Positions 17,199 to 26,102 of a stretch of DNA of 52,396 bases are shown here, piece by piece (positions within the stretch are counted from its first letter, which is position 1; each line of letters starts with the position of its first letter). The translations under genes and the position numbers were made by a program. The DNA comes from CAYXAA01 sp964462985 (lineage in GTDB: Bacteria; Pseudomonadota; Alphaproteobacteria; Rhizobiales; Stappiaceae): positions 1 to 52,396 of the forward strand of contig CAYXAA010000031.1 in NCBI GenBank assembly GCA_964462985.1, written 5' to 3'. The notes beneath the pieces are model-generated. The model was not told the origin of the DNA and ran no database searches. It saw nothing but the letters and a program-made list of their open reading frames with translations.

Positions 17199-18194
17199 TC
17201 AGTAGATCTTGGAGAACTCTTCGATGTTGGTCTTGTCAAACTGGAACGGCGGCGCCATGGCGGCCGAATTGTTCTCATCGAGCGTCACCTCGCCGACCTT
17301 GCCGATCGACAGCGTGGCGCCAGGCTTGGCCTCGGCCTTGTCGGTCGCCAGGGCATGGGCGAGATAGACCGCCGAATAGCCGAGGTCGATCGGATTCCAC
17401 AGCGCCACGGCCTGGCTGGCGCCATTGTCGATGAATTGCTTGAACTCCGAGGGCAGGGCGAGGCCAGTGACGTTGATCTTTCCGATCAGGTTCTCGTCGG
17501 TGACCACCTGGGCAGCGGCGACCACGCCGACCGTGGTCGGGGCAATGATGGCATCGAGGTCGGGATAGGAGGCGATCAGGCCCCTGGCTTCGTTGGTGCT
17601 CTTTACCGAGTCGTCGTCGCCATAGACCACCGCGACGAGGTTGATCTTCGGAAACTTCTCCGGCAGCACCTTCTTCGCCGCCTCGATCCAGGCGTTCTGG
17701 TTGGTGGCCGTCGAAGACGCCGACAGGATCGCGACGTCCCCGCCTTCCGGCAGGTAGTCGGCGGCGAGCTTGATGATGGTCTCGCCGATCAGGTCGGTGT
17801 CTGAGGGATTGAGGTGCAACTCGCGGCCTTCGGGAGCGACGCCGGAATCCCAGGAGATCACGGTGATGCCGCGATCCATCGCCTTTTTCAGCGCCGGCAC
17901 CAGAGCGTCCGGATCATTGGCGGAGATCGCGATCGCGTCGACCTGCTGGGCGATCAGCGAGTTGACGATCTCGATCTGGCCCTCGGCGGTGGCCGAGGTC
18001 GGGCCAGTGTAGATGATCTCGACGCCGCCGATTTCCTTGGCGGCCGTCTCGGCACCCTTGGCAGCGGCGTCGAAGAAGCCGTTGCCGAGCGACTTGACCA
18101 CCAGCGCGATCTTCATGTCGTCGGCTTTCGCCGCGCCCGAGATCATGACCGCCGTCACGGCGGCCGTGGCGAGCAGTTTCTTCCAGATTGCCAT
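17199..18194 (-). CDS. rhaS: L-rhamnose-binding periplasmic protein RhaS
   Basis: Substrate-binding protein that delivers rhamnose to RhaPQT. The 331-aa precursor has a Sec signal (MAIWKKLLATAAVTAVMISGAAKA, cleavage near residue 24) followed by a type 1 periplasmic-binding fold: MKIALVVKSLGNGFFDAAAKGAE, QQVDAIAISANDPDAL, and ITVISWDSGV. This is the RbsB-like CUT2 class. It sits between the regulator gene (43-base gap) and rhaT. The ATG has AGGGAGGAAG about seven bases upstream. Specificity is inferred from the cluster. Confidence 0.93.
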   Translation of the reverse strand: MAIWKKLLATAAVTAVMISGAAKADDMKIALVVKSLGNGFFDAAAKGAETAAKEIGGVEIIYTGPTSATAEGQIEIVNSLIAQQVDAIAISANDPDALVPALKKAMDRGITVISWDSGVAPEGRELHLNPSDTDLIGETIIKLAADYLPEGGDVAILSASSTATNQNAWIEAAKKVLPEKFPKINLVAVVYGDDDSVKSTNEARGLIASYPDLDAIIAPTTVGVVAAAQVVTDENLIGKINVTGLALPSEFKQFIDNGASQAVALWNPIDLGYSAVYLAHALATDKAEAKPGATLSIGKVGEVTLDENNSAAMAPPFQFDKTNIEEFSKIY

Positions 18195-18237
18195 TGAGCT
18201 TCCTCCCTTTCGAGCTGCAATGATCAGCGATGCCGTA

Positions 18238-19059
18238 TCAGGACGGCAGCGAAGACTCCTCCGGTTCTCGTTCCCGTTCCTGCGTGGCAGCGCCGGCGAC
18301 GATCAGCGCCACGCCGGCGGCCTCGAGCATCTTCGCCTCGCGGTCGGCGATGCCGTCGTCGGTGATCACCGCCGTGATGCGGGACAGTCCGCACAGGATC
18401 AGGCTTGAGCGCTGGCGGAACTTCGACGAGTCGACGAGGACAATGAGTTCATCCGCCTGGTCGATGAGCTTCTGTTCCGCCTGGATGAGCAGGGGATCGC
18501 CTTCCATCAGGCCAAGCGGACCCAGCCCCTGCGCCCCCATGAACATCCGCCTGGCGTAGAAATTCCGCGTCACGTCGTTCTCGAACGGCGACAGGATGAT
18601 GTTCTGCTCGCGGTAGATCGTGCCTCCGGGCAGCATCACCGTGTTCTTGGAATGCCGGAGCAGGTGCTCGGCGATCGGGAACGAGTTGGTGAAGATCGGC
18701 ATCCGGCGGTTGCTAAGGTAATGCACCATTTGGAAGGTGGTGGTGCCGCCGTTGATGATGATCGGCTCGCCGTCGGCACACAGGTTCACCGCCTCGCGCG
18801 CAATCGCCCGCTTCTGGGCGGCGTGCATGGTTTCGTTGACGCTGAACGGCCGGCCGGCCAGGCCAACAATCTGCGGCGGCGTCAGCGCCTCTGCGCCGCC
18901 GCGCACCCGGCGCAGGCGCTTCTGGACGTGCAGGGCCGCAATGTCGCGCCGGATCGTCGCCTCTGACGAGGAGGTGAGCTCGACCAGCTCCTGAACCGTA
19001 ACGACAGGCTTTTCCTGCACGGCCGAAAGAATGACGCGATGACGCTCTTTTTCGTGCAT
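18238..19059 (-). CDS. rhaR: DeoR-family transcriptional regulator RhaR
   Basis: Controls the two divergent rha units; the DeoR-type regulator of rhizobial rha loci acts as a repressor relieved by a rhamnose metabolite. The 273-aa protein has an N-terminal winged HTH (MHEKERHRVILSAVQEK, VTVQELVELTSSSEATIRRDIAAL) and a C-terminal DeoR effector domain with NGGTTTFQMVHYL and a late MFMGAQGL block, where sugar-phosphate binding occurs in the family. ATG at 19059 has GGGGGGA seven bases upstream. It lies first in the minus-strand unit, facing rhaD across a 297-bp intergenic region that holds a repeated operator array. Confidence 0.92.
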   Translation of the reverse strand: MHEKERHRVILSAVQEKPVVTVQELVELTSSSEATIRRDIAALHVQKRLRRVRGGAEALTPPQIVGLAGRPFSVNETMHAAQKRAIAREAVNLCADGEPIIINGGTTTFQMVHYLSNRRMPIFTNSFPIAEHLLRHSKNTVMLPGGTIYREQNIILSPFENDVTRNFYARRMFMGAQGLGPLGLMEGDPLLIQAEQKLIDQADELIVLVDSSKFRQRSSLILCGLSRITAVITDDGIADREAKMLEAAGVALIVAGAATQEREREPEESSLPS

Positions 19060-19210
19060 GTGTCCCCCCGGCGCATCCCGTCCCATCGAGCAGGTCGAGG
19101 CCGAGCGCGCGCAAGGCGTTGGCTCTGGAGCGGTTTCTGTTCGACGGGATGGATCGACCATCCGTTCGGAAGACGCTAACGACGATCATTTGGGCATCGC
19201 TGTTGCGCAG

Positions 19211-19283
19211 TGTCAATCAATTTCGATCATGATCTTCCGTATTGCGTCGCACAATGATTGAAATTGATCGAAACTGATTGACA
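19211..19283. promoter_or_regulatory. mirrored operator array between rhaR and rhaD
   Basis: Left arm 19211-19230 and right arm 19264-19283 are inverted copies agreeing at 18 of 20 positions. The right arm side has the 7-mer TGATYGA at 19255, 19265 and 19275, exactly 10 bp apart; the left arm has two copies in opposite orientation at 19213 and 19223, again 10 bp apart. Each arm ends in an outward-facing TTGACA that could be a -35 box, pointing to rhaR on one side and rhaD on the other. DeoR proteins bind such helically phased repeats; RhaR is the likely ligand. Confidence 0.7.
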
Positions 19284-19356
19284 CCGGTGCTGCGCACATG
19301 TGACCTTCAAGAGACGCCAGCGCCGCCGACTACGGCGCGCCATGGGAGGATTTCCG

Positions 19357-21459
19357 ATGCTTGAAAGACGCCCCGCCGCGCGGTTGGCCGATCTATGGGA
19401 CGAGGCAAAGGCGGCCGGAATGAGCGAGCCCGAGCGGCTGCTTTATCGCTCGAACCTGCTCGGTTCCGACAAGCGCATCACCAACTATGGCGGCGGCAAT
19501 ACCTCGGCCAAGGTCATGGAGCGGGACCCGCTCACCGGCGAAATGGTCGAAGTGCTCTGGGTCAAGGGCTCGGGCGGCGACGTCGGCACCATGAAGCTCT
19601 ATGGCTTTGCCACCCTCTACATGGACAAGCTGCGCGCGCTGAAAGGGCTGTACCGCGGCCTCGAGCACGAGGACGAGATGGTCGGCTACCTGCCGCACTG
19701 CACCTTCAACCTCAACCCGCGGGCGGCCTCGATCGATACGCCGCTGCATGCCTTCGTGCCGAAGACGCACGTCGACCACATGCATCCGGATGCCATCATC
19801 GCGATTGCGGCCTCCCGGAACAGCAAGGACCTGACGGCGGAGATCTTCGGCGGCGAGATCGGTTGGCTGCCATGGAAGCGGCCGGGGTTCGAACTGGGGC
19901 TGTGGCTCGAGCGGTTCTGCCTTGAACATCCTGATGCGAGCGGCGTCGTTTTGGAAAGCCACGGCCTCTTCACCTGGGGCGACACGGCCAAGGAGGCTTA
20001 CGAGACCACGATCCGCATCATCAACCGGGCAATCGCCTGGCTGGAGGAAAAGACCGCGGGCAGGGCGGCGTTCGGCGGGTCAGATAAAGCACCGCTGCCA
20101 AGGGACGAGCGGCACGCCGTCGCGGCCAGGCTGATGCCCGCCATCCGCAGCCTGATTTCCGCGTCAGAGCGCAAGGTCGGCCATTTCGACGACAGCGACG
20201 CCGTGCTGGAGTTTGTCGGCTCCAAGGATCTGATGCAGCTTGCGCCGATCGGCACGAGCTGCCCGGATCATTTCCTGCGGACGAAGATCCGGCCGCTGGT
20301 GGTCGATTTCGACCCTGCCGCACCGGACCTGGACCGGACGCTCGCCGGGCTTGCCGAGGCGGTCGACAGCTATCGCCGGGGCTATGCAGACTACTATGAG
20401 CGCTGCCGCCGGCCCGACAGTCCGGCCATGCGTGATCCGAACGCCGTGGTCTATCTGGTGCCGGGCGTCGGCATGATCACCTTCGCCAGGGACAAGCCGA
20501 CGGCGCGCATTTCCGCGGAGTTCTACGTCAACGCCATCAACGTCATGCGCGGCGCGGCGGGCGTGTCGACCTACCAGGGGCTCGCCGAACAGGAAGCGTT
20601 CGACATCGAATACTGGCTGCTTGAGGAAGCAAAGCTGCAGCGCATGCCGAAGCCGAAGCCGCTCGCCGGCAAGGTCGCGCTGGTCACCGGCGGCGCCGGC
20701 GGCATCGGCAAGGCGACGGCGAAGCGCCTGCTTGCCGACGGCGCCTGCGTGGTGCTCGCCGACATCGACGCCGAGGCGCTTGAGACGGCAAAGGCCGAGC
20801 TGGCTGGACGTTATTCGAAGGACGCCGTGCGCGGCGTCAGGCTCGACGTGACCGCGGAAGCCGAGGTTGCCGGGGCCTTCGCCTTTGCCGCCCGGGAATA
20901 TGGCGGGCTCGACATCCTGGTGTCGAACGCCGGCATCTCGTCCTCCGCTCCGGTGGACGGGACGGATCTTGCGACCTGGAATCGCAACATGGACATCCTG
21001 TCGACCGGCTATTTCCTGGTCGCGCGCGAGGCCTTCCGGCTGATGAAACAGCAGAACACCGGCGGCGCGATCGTGTTCGTCGCCTCGAAGAACGGTCTCG
21101 CCGCCTCGCCGAATGCGGCCGCTTATTGCACCGCCAAGGCGGCGGAGATCCATCTCGCGCGCTGCTTGGCGCTGGAGGGGGCGGAGTTCGGAATCCGCGT
21201 CAACACCGTCAATCCCGACGCGGTGCTGCGTGGCTCGAAGATCTGGACCGGGGAATGGCGCGAGCAGCGCGCCGCGGCCTACAACATGGCGCCAGATCAG
21301 CTCGAGGAGCATTATCGCAAGCGCTCGATGCTGAAGCTCAGCGTGTTCCCGGAGGACGTCGCGGAGGCGATCTACTTCTTCGTCTCCGACATGTCGTCCA
21401 AGTCGACCGGCAACATCGTCAACGTCGACGCCGGCAACGCCCAGGCGTTCACTCGATAG
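19357..21459 (+). CDS. rhaD: bifunctional rhamnulose-1-phosphate aldolase / short-chain dehydrogenase
   Basis: Splits rhamnulose-1-phosphate into dihydroxyacetone phosphate and L-lactaldehyde, and the fused dehydrogenase probably oxidises or reduces the lactaldehyde. The 700-aa protein has an N-terminal class II aldolase domain (RITNYGGGNTSAKV; metal ligands in HVDHMHPDA; SHGLFTWG) over about the first 400 residues, and a C-terminal SDR domain with VALVTGGAGGIGKAT near 440 and the catalytic YCTAK near 590. ATG at 19357 has GGGAGG eight bases upstream; an upstream in-frame start at 19300 lacks this. It faces rhaR and precedes rhaI by 13 bases. Confidence 0.95.
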   Translation: MLERRPAARLADLWDEAKAAGMSEPERLLYRSNLLGSDKRITNYGGGNTSAKVMERDPLTGEMVEVLWVKGSGGDVGTMKLYGFATLYMDKLRALKGLYRGLEHEDEMVGYLPHCTFNLNPRAASIDTPLHAFVPKTHVDHMHPDAIIAIAASRNSKDLTAEIFGGEIGWLPWKRPGFELGLWLERFCLEHPDASGVVLESHGLFTWGDTAKEAYETTIRIINRAIAWLEEKTAGRAAFGGSDKAPLPRDERHAVAARLMPAIRSLISASERKVGHFDDSDAVLEFVGSKDLMQLAPIGTSCPDHFLRTKIRPLVVDFDPAAPDLDRTLAGLAEAVDSYRRGYADYYERCRRPDSPAMRDPNAVVYLVPGVGMITFARDKPTARISAEFYVNAINVMRGAAGVSTYQGLAEQEAFDIEYWLLEEAKLQRMPKPKPLAGKVALVTGGAGGIGKATAKRLLADGACVVLADIDAEALETAKAELAGRYSKDAVRGVRLDVTAEAEVAGAFAFAAREYGGLDILVSNAGISSSAPVDGTDLATWNRNMDILSTGYFLVAREAFRLMKQQNTGGAIVFVASKNGLAASPNAAAYCTAKAAEIHLARCLALEGAEFGIRVNTVNPDAVLRGSKIWTGEWREQRAAAYNMAPDQLEEHYRKRSMLKLSVFPEDVAEAIYFFVSDMSSKSTGNIVNVDAGNAQAFTR

Positions 21460-21472
21460 GAGAGCGGCAGCC

Positions 21473-22920
21473 ATGGAACACCAGCTTATCTCTGCAGAGC
21501 TGATTGCACGGCACAATGCGCCGCGTCTTCAGGACCTGCGCCGTGATTACGAGTCACTCGGCGAGCGGCTCGACCGCCGCGGTGTCTCGATCGATGCCGT
21601 GAAGGCCAAGGTNNNNNNNNNNNNNNNNNNNNNNNNNNNNNNNNNNNNNNNNNNNNNNNNNNNNNNNNNNNNNNNNNNNNNNNNNNNNNNNNNNNNNNNN
21701 NNNNNNNNNNNNTCGGCGAGCGGCTCGACCGCCGCGGTGTCTCGATCGATGCCGTGAAGGCCAAGGTCGCGGCGTTCGGGGTCGCGGTGCCATCCTGGGG
21801 TGTCGGGACCGGTGGTACGCGGTTCGCGAGGTTTCCGGGACCCGGCGAGCCGCGCGACATCTTTGACAAGCTCGCCGACTGTGCGGTGATCCAGCAGCTT
21901 ACCCGGGCGACTCCCACCGTGTCGCTGCATATCCCCTGGGATAGGGCGGACCCTACGCGTCTCAAGGAGACAGCGGAGCGCTTCGGCCTGCGGTTCGACG
22001 CGATGAACTCCAACACCTTCTCCGACGCGCCGGGGCAAAAGCTCTCCTACAAGTTCGGCTCGCTGTCGCACACCGATGCCGCGGTGCGGCGCCAGGCCGT
22101 CGAGCACAATCTGGAGTGCATCGAGATCGGCAGGACGATCGGATCCAAGGCGTTGACGGTGTGGATCGGCGACGGTTCGAACTTCCCCGGCCAGTCGAAC
22201 TTCACCCGGGCCTTTGAACGCTATCTCGATGCCATGCGCGAGGTCTATGCCGGCCTGCCGGCAGACTGGCGGCTCTTCACCGAACACAAGATGTACGAGC
22301 CGGCATTCTACTCGACCGTGGTGCAGGACTGGGGCACCAACTACCTGATCGCCCAGGAACTCGGCGAGAAGGCCTATTGCCTGGTCGACCTCGGCCACCA
22401 CGCGCCCAATGTCAACATCGAGATGATCGTCGCCAGGCTGATCCAGTTTGGCAAGCTCGGCGGCTTCCACTTCAACGATTCCAAATACGGCGACGACGAT
22501 CTTGATGCCGGCTCGATCGATCCGTACCGGCTGTTCCTCGTCTTCAACGAGCTGGTCGACGCCGACCTTCGCGGGGCTCCCGGCTTCGATCCTGCCCACA
22601 TGCTCGACCAGAGCCACAACGTCACCGATCCGATCGAAAGCCTGATGCTGTCGGCTGCAGAAGTTCAGCGCGCCTATGCCCAGGCGCTGCTGGTCGATCG
22701 CGTTGCGCTGGCGGGCTTCCAGGAGGCAAACGACGCCCTGATGGCGATGCAGCAACTCAAGGTCGCCTTCCGCACCGAGGTCGAGCCCATCCTGGCGATG
22801 GCGCGTGTCGAGGCGGGCGGGGCAGTCGATCCCGTTTCGGCGTTCCGTGAAAGCGGCTATCGGGCCGAAGTCGCGGCGCGTCGTCCTGCTGCAGCTGCCG
22901 GCGGCGGCGGAATCGTCTGA
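21473..22920 (+). CDS. rhaI: L-rhamnose isomerase RhaI (rhizobial type), broken by an assembly gap
   Basis: Converts L-rhamnose to L-rhamnulose. As assembled it is disrupted by 100 N at 21613-21712. The 55 bases before the gap (21558-21612) are identical to the 55 bases after it (21713-21767), so this looks like two contig ends that overlap but were not merged. Removing 155 bases joins the frames exactly (...GVSIDAVKAK then VAAFGVAVPSWGVG) and gives 430 aa, the usual length. Family marks include CLVDLGHHAPNVNIE and GGFHFNDSKYGDDDLDAGSI with metal ligands. The gene itself is probably intact in the organism. Confidence 0.9.
21613..21712. other. spurious 100-N scaffold gap with duplicated flanks
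   Basis: One hundred N flanked by a 55-bp direct duplication (21558-21612 and 21713-21767). Collapsing the duplicate restores the rhaI frame, so no sequence is likely missing. Confidence 0.92.
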
Positions 22921-23112
22921 AGGCCCGACTGCCCAGGGAACGCCGTCTCAGCAGCGCGCGTTCCTCTTGAGGACGGGGTGACGACCGGCCATCTCCAAGT
23001 GGCATCGCACCTGAAAGTCGAAGATCCGGCCCGCGGGACTTGCGCTGGGTCAATGCCGCTGGGCCCACCAGATGGGATGCTCCGGCATGGCGACCGAGGA
23101 GGGCAAGCGACG

Positions 23113-23943
23113 ATGCTGACTTACACAACCATAATGACCTACCTTGAGATCGGTGCACCGCCGTCGCCGACGATCGCATTCGCCCGGGAACTGGCAGACC
23201 GGTTCCAAGCCGGTCTGATCGGCTTTGCTGCAGCCGAGGCGGTACCGATCCTGCCCGCAGGCGACGGTCTCGTTGTCGATGGCAAATTGCTTCAGCACGA
23301 AATCGATGAAATCGAGAACGGTCTGAAGTCATTGCGCGCGCAGTTCGAGGCCGAAACGGGTGGCGGTCTCGACACCTCGTGGCGCAGCTTCATGGGCAAT
23401 CCAACGACCTTGCTTGCCACACACGCCAGAGCGGCCGATCTCGTCATCGTCGGCGCACAAAGCAACAGCGAGTTTGGCAGCTCCCGGTCGCTTGATCTCG
23501 GGAGCTTGATCCTCACTTGCGGCCGCCCGGTCCTGGTCGCCGCAGACGAGCCGACGCCGGTAACCGGCCAGACGATCGTGGTGGCCTGGAAGGACAGCCG
23601 TGAGGCACGGCGCGCGGTCGTCGACGCAATACCGTTCCTCATCAGGGCGCGGGACGTTGTTGTGGTCGCCGCGGTGAAGGATGAACACCGAAAGTCCGCA
23701 GAGGACAGCGTGTCCGACGTGGTGCGCTTCCTGCTGCGGCACGGCGTGAAAGCACGGCCGGAGGTCGTGGATGCCGGCGACAACAGTGTCGGCGACGAGC
23801 TGAGCGAAATGCTTCGCGAGACCGGGGCCGATCTCATCGTCTCCGGCGGCTTCGGCCACAGCAGGCTTAGGGAATGGGTGTTCGGCGGTGTTACGCGCTC
23901 CCTGCTGCACGACGGTTCGATGCACCGCCTGCTGTCCAACTAA
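23113..23943 (+). CDS. universal stress protein (tandem UspA)
   Basis: A 276-aa cytoplasmic protein of two Usp domains. The C-terminal one (about 145-276) keeps the nucleotide-binding loop pattern in GGFGHSRLREWVFGG and begins TIVVAWKDSREARRAV; the N-terminal one is diverged. Usp proteins help cells survive starvation or low-oxygen stress. ATG at 23113 was chosen because the homologous region begins at once (LTYTTIMTYLEIGA) and AGGGCAAG lies just upstream; the longer frame from 22978 has no family-like residues. The gap to rhaI is 192 bases, so it is probably a separate unit. Confidence 0.9.
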   Translation: MLTYTTIMTYLEIGAPPSPTIAFARELADRFQAGLIGFAAAEAVPILPAGDGLVVDGKLLQHEIDEIENGLKSLRAQFEAETGGGLDTSWRSFMGNPTTLLATHARAADLVIVGAQSNSEFGSSRSLDLGSLILTCGRPVLVAADEPTPVTGQTIVVAWKDSREARRAVVDAIPFLIRARDVVVVAAVKDEHRKSAEDSVSDVVRFLLRHGVKARPEVVDAGDNSVGDELSEMLRETGADLIVSGGFGHSRLREWVFGGVTRSLLHDGSMHRLLSN

Positions 23944-24127
23944 ACCGCCGCGAGACAAGGCTGATGACCTCACCGCCCCGGCCGCGGCAGTCGCCGCGAG
24001 ACGAGATGCTCCGATCTTTTTCCTTCGGAAAGCGAACCGGACCGCCCCCGGCGCGGTTGTCCTAAGGCGCGGCAGTGACGACCGTCGAAACACGGCCCGA
24101 GCGGCATCGATTGAAGGAATGGACGCG

Positions 24128-24571
24128 ATGACCCGAAGATCTGAGCAAACCGAAGCCGACAGGCCCGAGTTGACGATCCCTTTGGAAACGGCCTGTTTCA
24201 TTATCGTCAAGGCCCGGGAATTCGACGCCAAGGATGCGGTGACTGACCCCGACCCGGCTTCAGATCCCACCGAGGACCGGCAAGTCGCCGTTCTGGAGGA
24301 TCATGACGACGATCCGGCCCTCGAGGAGATGAAAGCCTTGATTTCCGCGCTCACGATAGACGAGCAAATTGATCTTGTTGCCTTGACTTGGCTAGGTCGC
24401 GGCGACAACTCCGCCGCCGACTGGGAAGATGTGCGGGCCGAGGCCGCTGACGCTCGCAACGACCGTACTGCCGACTATCTGTGCGGCACGCCGCTGTTGG
24501 CTGATCATCTTGCCAATGGCTTGTCGGTGCTCGGCTACTCCTGTGAAGACATGGAACTGGATCACTTGTGA
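24128..24571 (+). CDS. DUF3775 family protein
   Basis: A 147-aa acidic cytoplasmic protein. The block LTIPLETACFIIVKAREFDAKD, then acidic DPDPASDPTED and EQIDLVALTWLGRGD, and LLGTPLLADHL-like text near the end (CGTPLLADHLANGLSVLGYSCEDME), identifies DUF3775, whose function is unknown. AAGGA at 24114-24118 is nine bases from ATG 24128 and directly abuts ATG 24119, so 24128 is the better start. It is located between Usp and Hsp20 genes, which suggests a stress role by association only. Confidence 0.85.
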   Translation: MTRRSEQTEADRPELTIPLETACFIIVKAREFDAKDAVTDPDPASDPTEDRQVAVLEDHDDDPALEEMKALISALTIDEQIDLVALTWLGRGDNSAADWEDVRAEAADARNDRTADYLCGTPLLADHLANGLSVLGYSCEDMELDHL

Positions 24572-24814
24572 CCGGCTACCCTCCCAGTCATTGATGCGCG
24601 TCAATTTGCGCAGAAGAGTCCGAAATATAATGACGCTGCAAGGCTGCCGCAGGGAATTGCAGTCCGCCAGGTCGAGGTTTTCTGCTTCGATGTCGGCCTT
24701 TATCGCGGCGGCCCGAGTAACACTATGGGCGCCTGCCAACACTGCCTGTGACAAGTTTGAAACGTATTCGCAGACGTCGTTGAACGACGCCCGTCCAATG
24801 ACAGGAGGCCTAAT
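24572..24814. promoter_or_regulatory. upstream region of the Hsp20 gene
   Basis: The 243-bp space should contain the hsp20 promoter. CGTCG TTGAA CGACG (about 24774-24788) is a small stem-loop in the leader, upstream of AGGAGG. I looked for a ROSE-type RNA thermometer, whose short pyrimidine-rich strand pairs with the Shine-Dalgarno, and did not find one. No gene is supported here on either strand. Confidence 0.35.
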
Positions 24815-25348
24815 ATGACTAAAGGCAATCCTACGATCCCGGTCGAGGCCGAAGATCGCGGTGCGGCAACGAAGGCTGAGTCGTCGTTGTTCGAGGGACT
24901 GCGCCGAGAGATTGATCGCCTGTTTGACGACTTCAATCCTGCGTCCTGGCGCCTTCCGACACGTGCTGCGTCTTATGGCCTCGATTTCAAGTGGCCGGGG
25001 CAGGGCACGTGGAAGGTTGCGCCGGCGATGGACCTCATCGAGAAGAATGGCGCCTATGAGATCACGGCCGAGCTTCCCGGAGTCGACGAGAAGGATGTCG
25101 AACTGAAACTCTCGAACGGTACCCTCACGATCAAGGGTCAAAAGGTCGAGGAAAAACAAGAGCGCGACAAGGAGTATTATCTCTCAGAGCGCCGCTATGG
25201 CGCCTTCCAGCGCAGCTTCCGCCTTCCCGAGGGCGTCGACACCGACAAGATTGACGCCACTTTCGCCAAGGGCGTGCTGACGGTGACACTGCCGAAAACC
25301 CCCGATGCGCAGAAGTCGGAGAAGAAGATCTCCATAAAGGCCGCGTAA
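24815..25348 (+). CDS. small heat shock protein, Hsp20/alpha-crystallin family
   Basis: ATP-independent chaperone that holds unfolding proteins. The 177-aa protein has an N-terminal arm with LFEGLRREIDRLFDDF, the alpha-crystallin domain (about 68-165) with APAMDLIEKNGAYEITAELPGVDEKDVELKLSNGTLTI written across its first strands, the conserved A-x3-GVLTVTLPK close (ATFAKGVLTVTLPK), and a short tail with KISIKAA. Such single-domain class A sHsps are common in rhizobia. The ATG has AGGAGG six bases upstream. A strong terminator follows at 25458-25496. Confidence 0.95.
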   Translation: MTKGNPTIPVEAEDRGAATKAESSLFEGLRREIDRLFDDFNPASWRLPTRAASYGLDFKWPGQGTWKVAPAMDLIEKNGAYEITAELPGVDEKDVELKLSNGTLTIKGQKVEEKQERDKEYYLSERRYGAFQRSFRLPEGVDTDKIDATFAKGVLTVTLPKTPDAQKSEKKISIKAA

Positions 25349-25457
25349 TCGGATAGGCGCGATGACGCGATCGGAGCGCGCCGCCCTGCGCGCTCCAAAC
25401 CCCAACAAGCAATCGCCATTGCCGCGCATCGACTGCATTCGTAGATCCACGGCAATG

Positions 25458-25496
25458 AAAAAAACGGGAGCCGCTTCGGCTCCCGTTCTTGTTTTT
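25458..25496. terminator. bidirectional intrinsic terminator between hsp20 and pseudoazurin genes
   Basis: AACGGGAGCCG (25463-25473) pairs with CGGCTCCCGTT (25477-25487), an 11-bp stem with a 3-nt loop. It is followed on the plus strand by TCTTGTTTTT and preceded by seven A, which is a T run on the minus strand. It ends both the plus-strand hsp20 and the minus-strand pseudoazurin transcripts. Confidence 0.88.
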
Positions 25497-25523
25497 CGCG
25501 GCCTTTACCGAGGTCCTAAAGCT

Positions 25524-25964
25524 TCAGAGGCTGCTGAGCAGCACATCGAACTTCTTTCCAGCCTTCCCGGGATTCTTGACGGCTTTGACGGCCACGACGT
25601 TTACCGGATCGCCGACGACGATTGCCGCAATCATGCCCATGGCGTAGTGAGGCTTGCACTTGACGCCGTAGACGCCCGGTTCGGTGAAGGTGACCGAGAC
25701 GTCCTTCCCCATCTTGCCGACAAAGGGTTCGGCCCCGTCGGGGAGCATGCCCTTGATCGTTTCGGCATTGTGACCTGCATCAGTTGCGACGAAGGTCACA
25801 GTATCGCCCGGCGCGATCTTCAGAACCTCCGGCTCGAACACCATGACGCCCGCCGGTCCCTTGTTGAGCATCTTGACCTCGTGCTCTGCCGCCATCGCGG
25901 AGGAGACAGCGACACCGAGGGCTGCGGCGAGGATGAGGGAAAGGGCTGTGGTTTTCATTTTCAT
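25524..25964 (-). CDS. paz: pseudoazurin (type 1 blue copper electron carrier)
   Basis: Periplasmic cupredoxin that donates electrons to copper nitrite reductase. The 146-aa precursor has a Sec signal (about 1-25, ending SSAMA) and copper ligands His in DAGHNAET and Cys, His, Met in VKCKPHYAMGM. The start EHEVKMLNKGPAG is typical of mature pseudoazurin. A TTG-N8-CAA box lies at 26025-26038, 61 bases before the start, suggesting NnrR/FNR control. It is read in the same direction as nirK-nirV, from its own promoter. Confidence 0.94.
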   Translation of the reverse strand: MKMKTTALSLILAAALGVAVSSAMAAEHEVKMLNKGPAGVMVFEPEVLKIAPGDTVTFVATDAGHNAETIKGMLPDGAEPFVGKMGKDVSVTFTEPGVYGVKCKPHYAMGMIAAIVVGDPVNVVAVKAVKNPGKAGKKFDVLLSSL

Positions 25965-26024
25965 CTCCGATGCAGGCCACCATGGCCGTGGTTATTGGCT
26001 TAGCCGTTTGCGAACAGCGCTACG

Positions 26025-26038
26025 TTGAGCCAGCGCAA
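26025..26038. promoter_or_regulatory. FNR/NnrR-type box upstream of pseudoazurin gene
   Basis: TTGAGCCAGCGCAA: TTG and CAA separated by eight bases, with inner GC/GC symmetry. It is 61 bases upstream of the pseudoazurin start. Two further boxes of the same type lie in this island. Confidence 0.6.
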
Positions 26039-26102
26039 AGTGTTTGCTGCATTGCACACTGGAAAGTGTGGCCGATCCGCAGACATTGGGGGAGAGCGCC
26101 AT

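Noticed and set aside
21558..21767. Genuine tandem repeat or mobile-element target duplication in rhaI
   Set aside because: The 55-bp copies flank a round 100-N spacer and collapsing them restores the frame, which is what an unmerged contig overlap gives.
20164..22755. Long minus-strand frames opposite rhaD and rhaI, one of them running through the N gap
   Set aside because: No domain-like sequence; the frame across 21613-21712 depends on unknown bases and the duplicated contig ends.
24572..24814. ROSE-type RNA thermometer ahead of hsp20
   Set aside because: I looked for a short strand complementary to AGGAGG with the usual hairpin series near the start and did not see it; only a 5-bp stem-loop further upstream.
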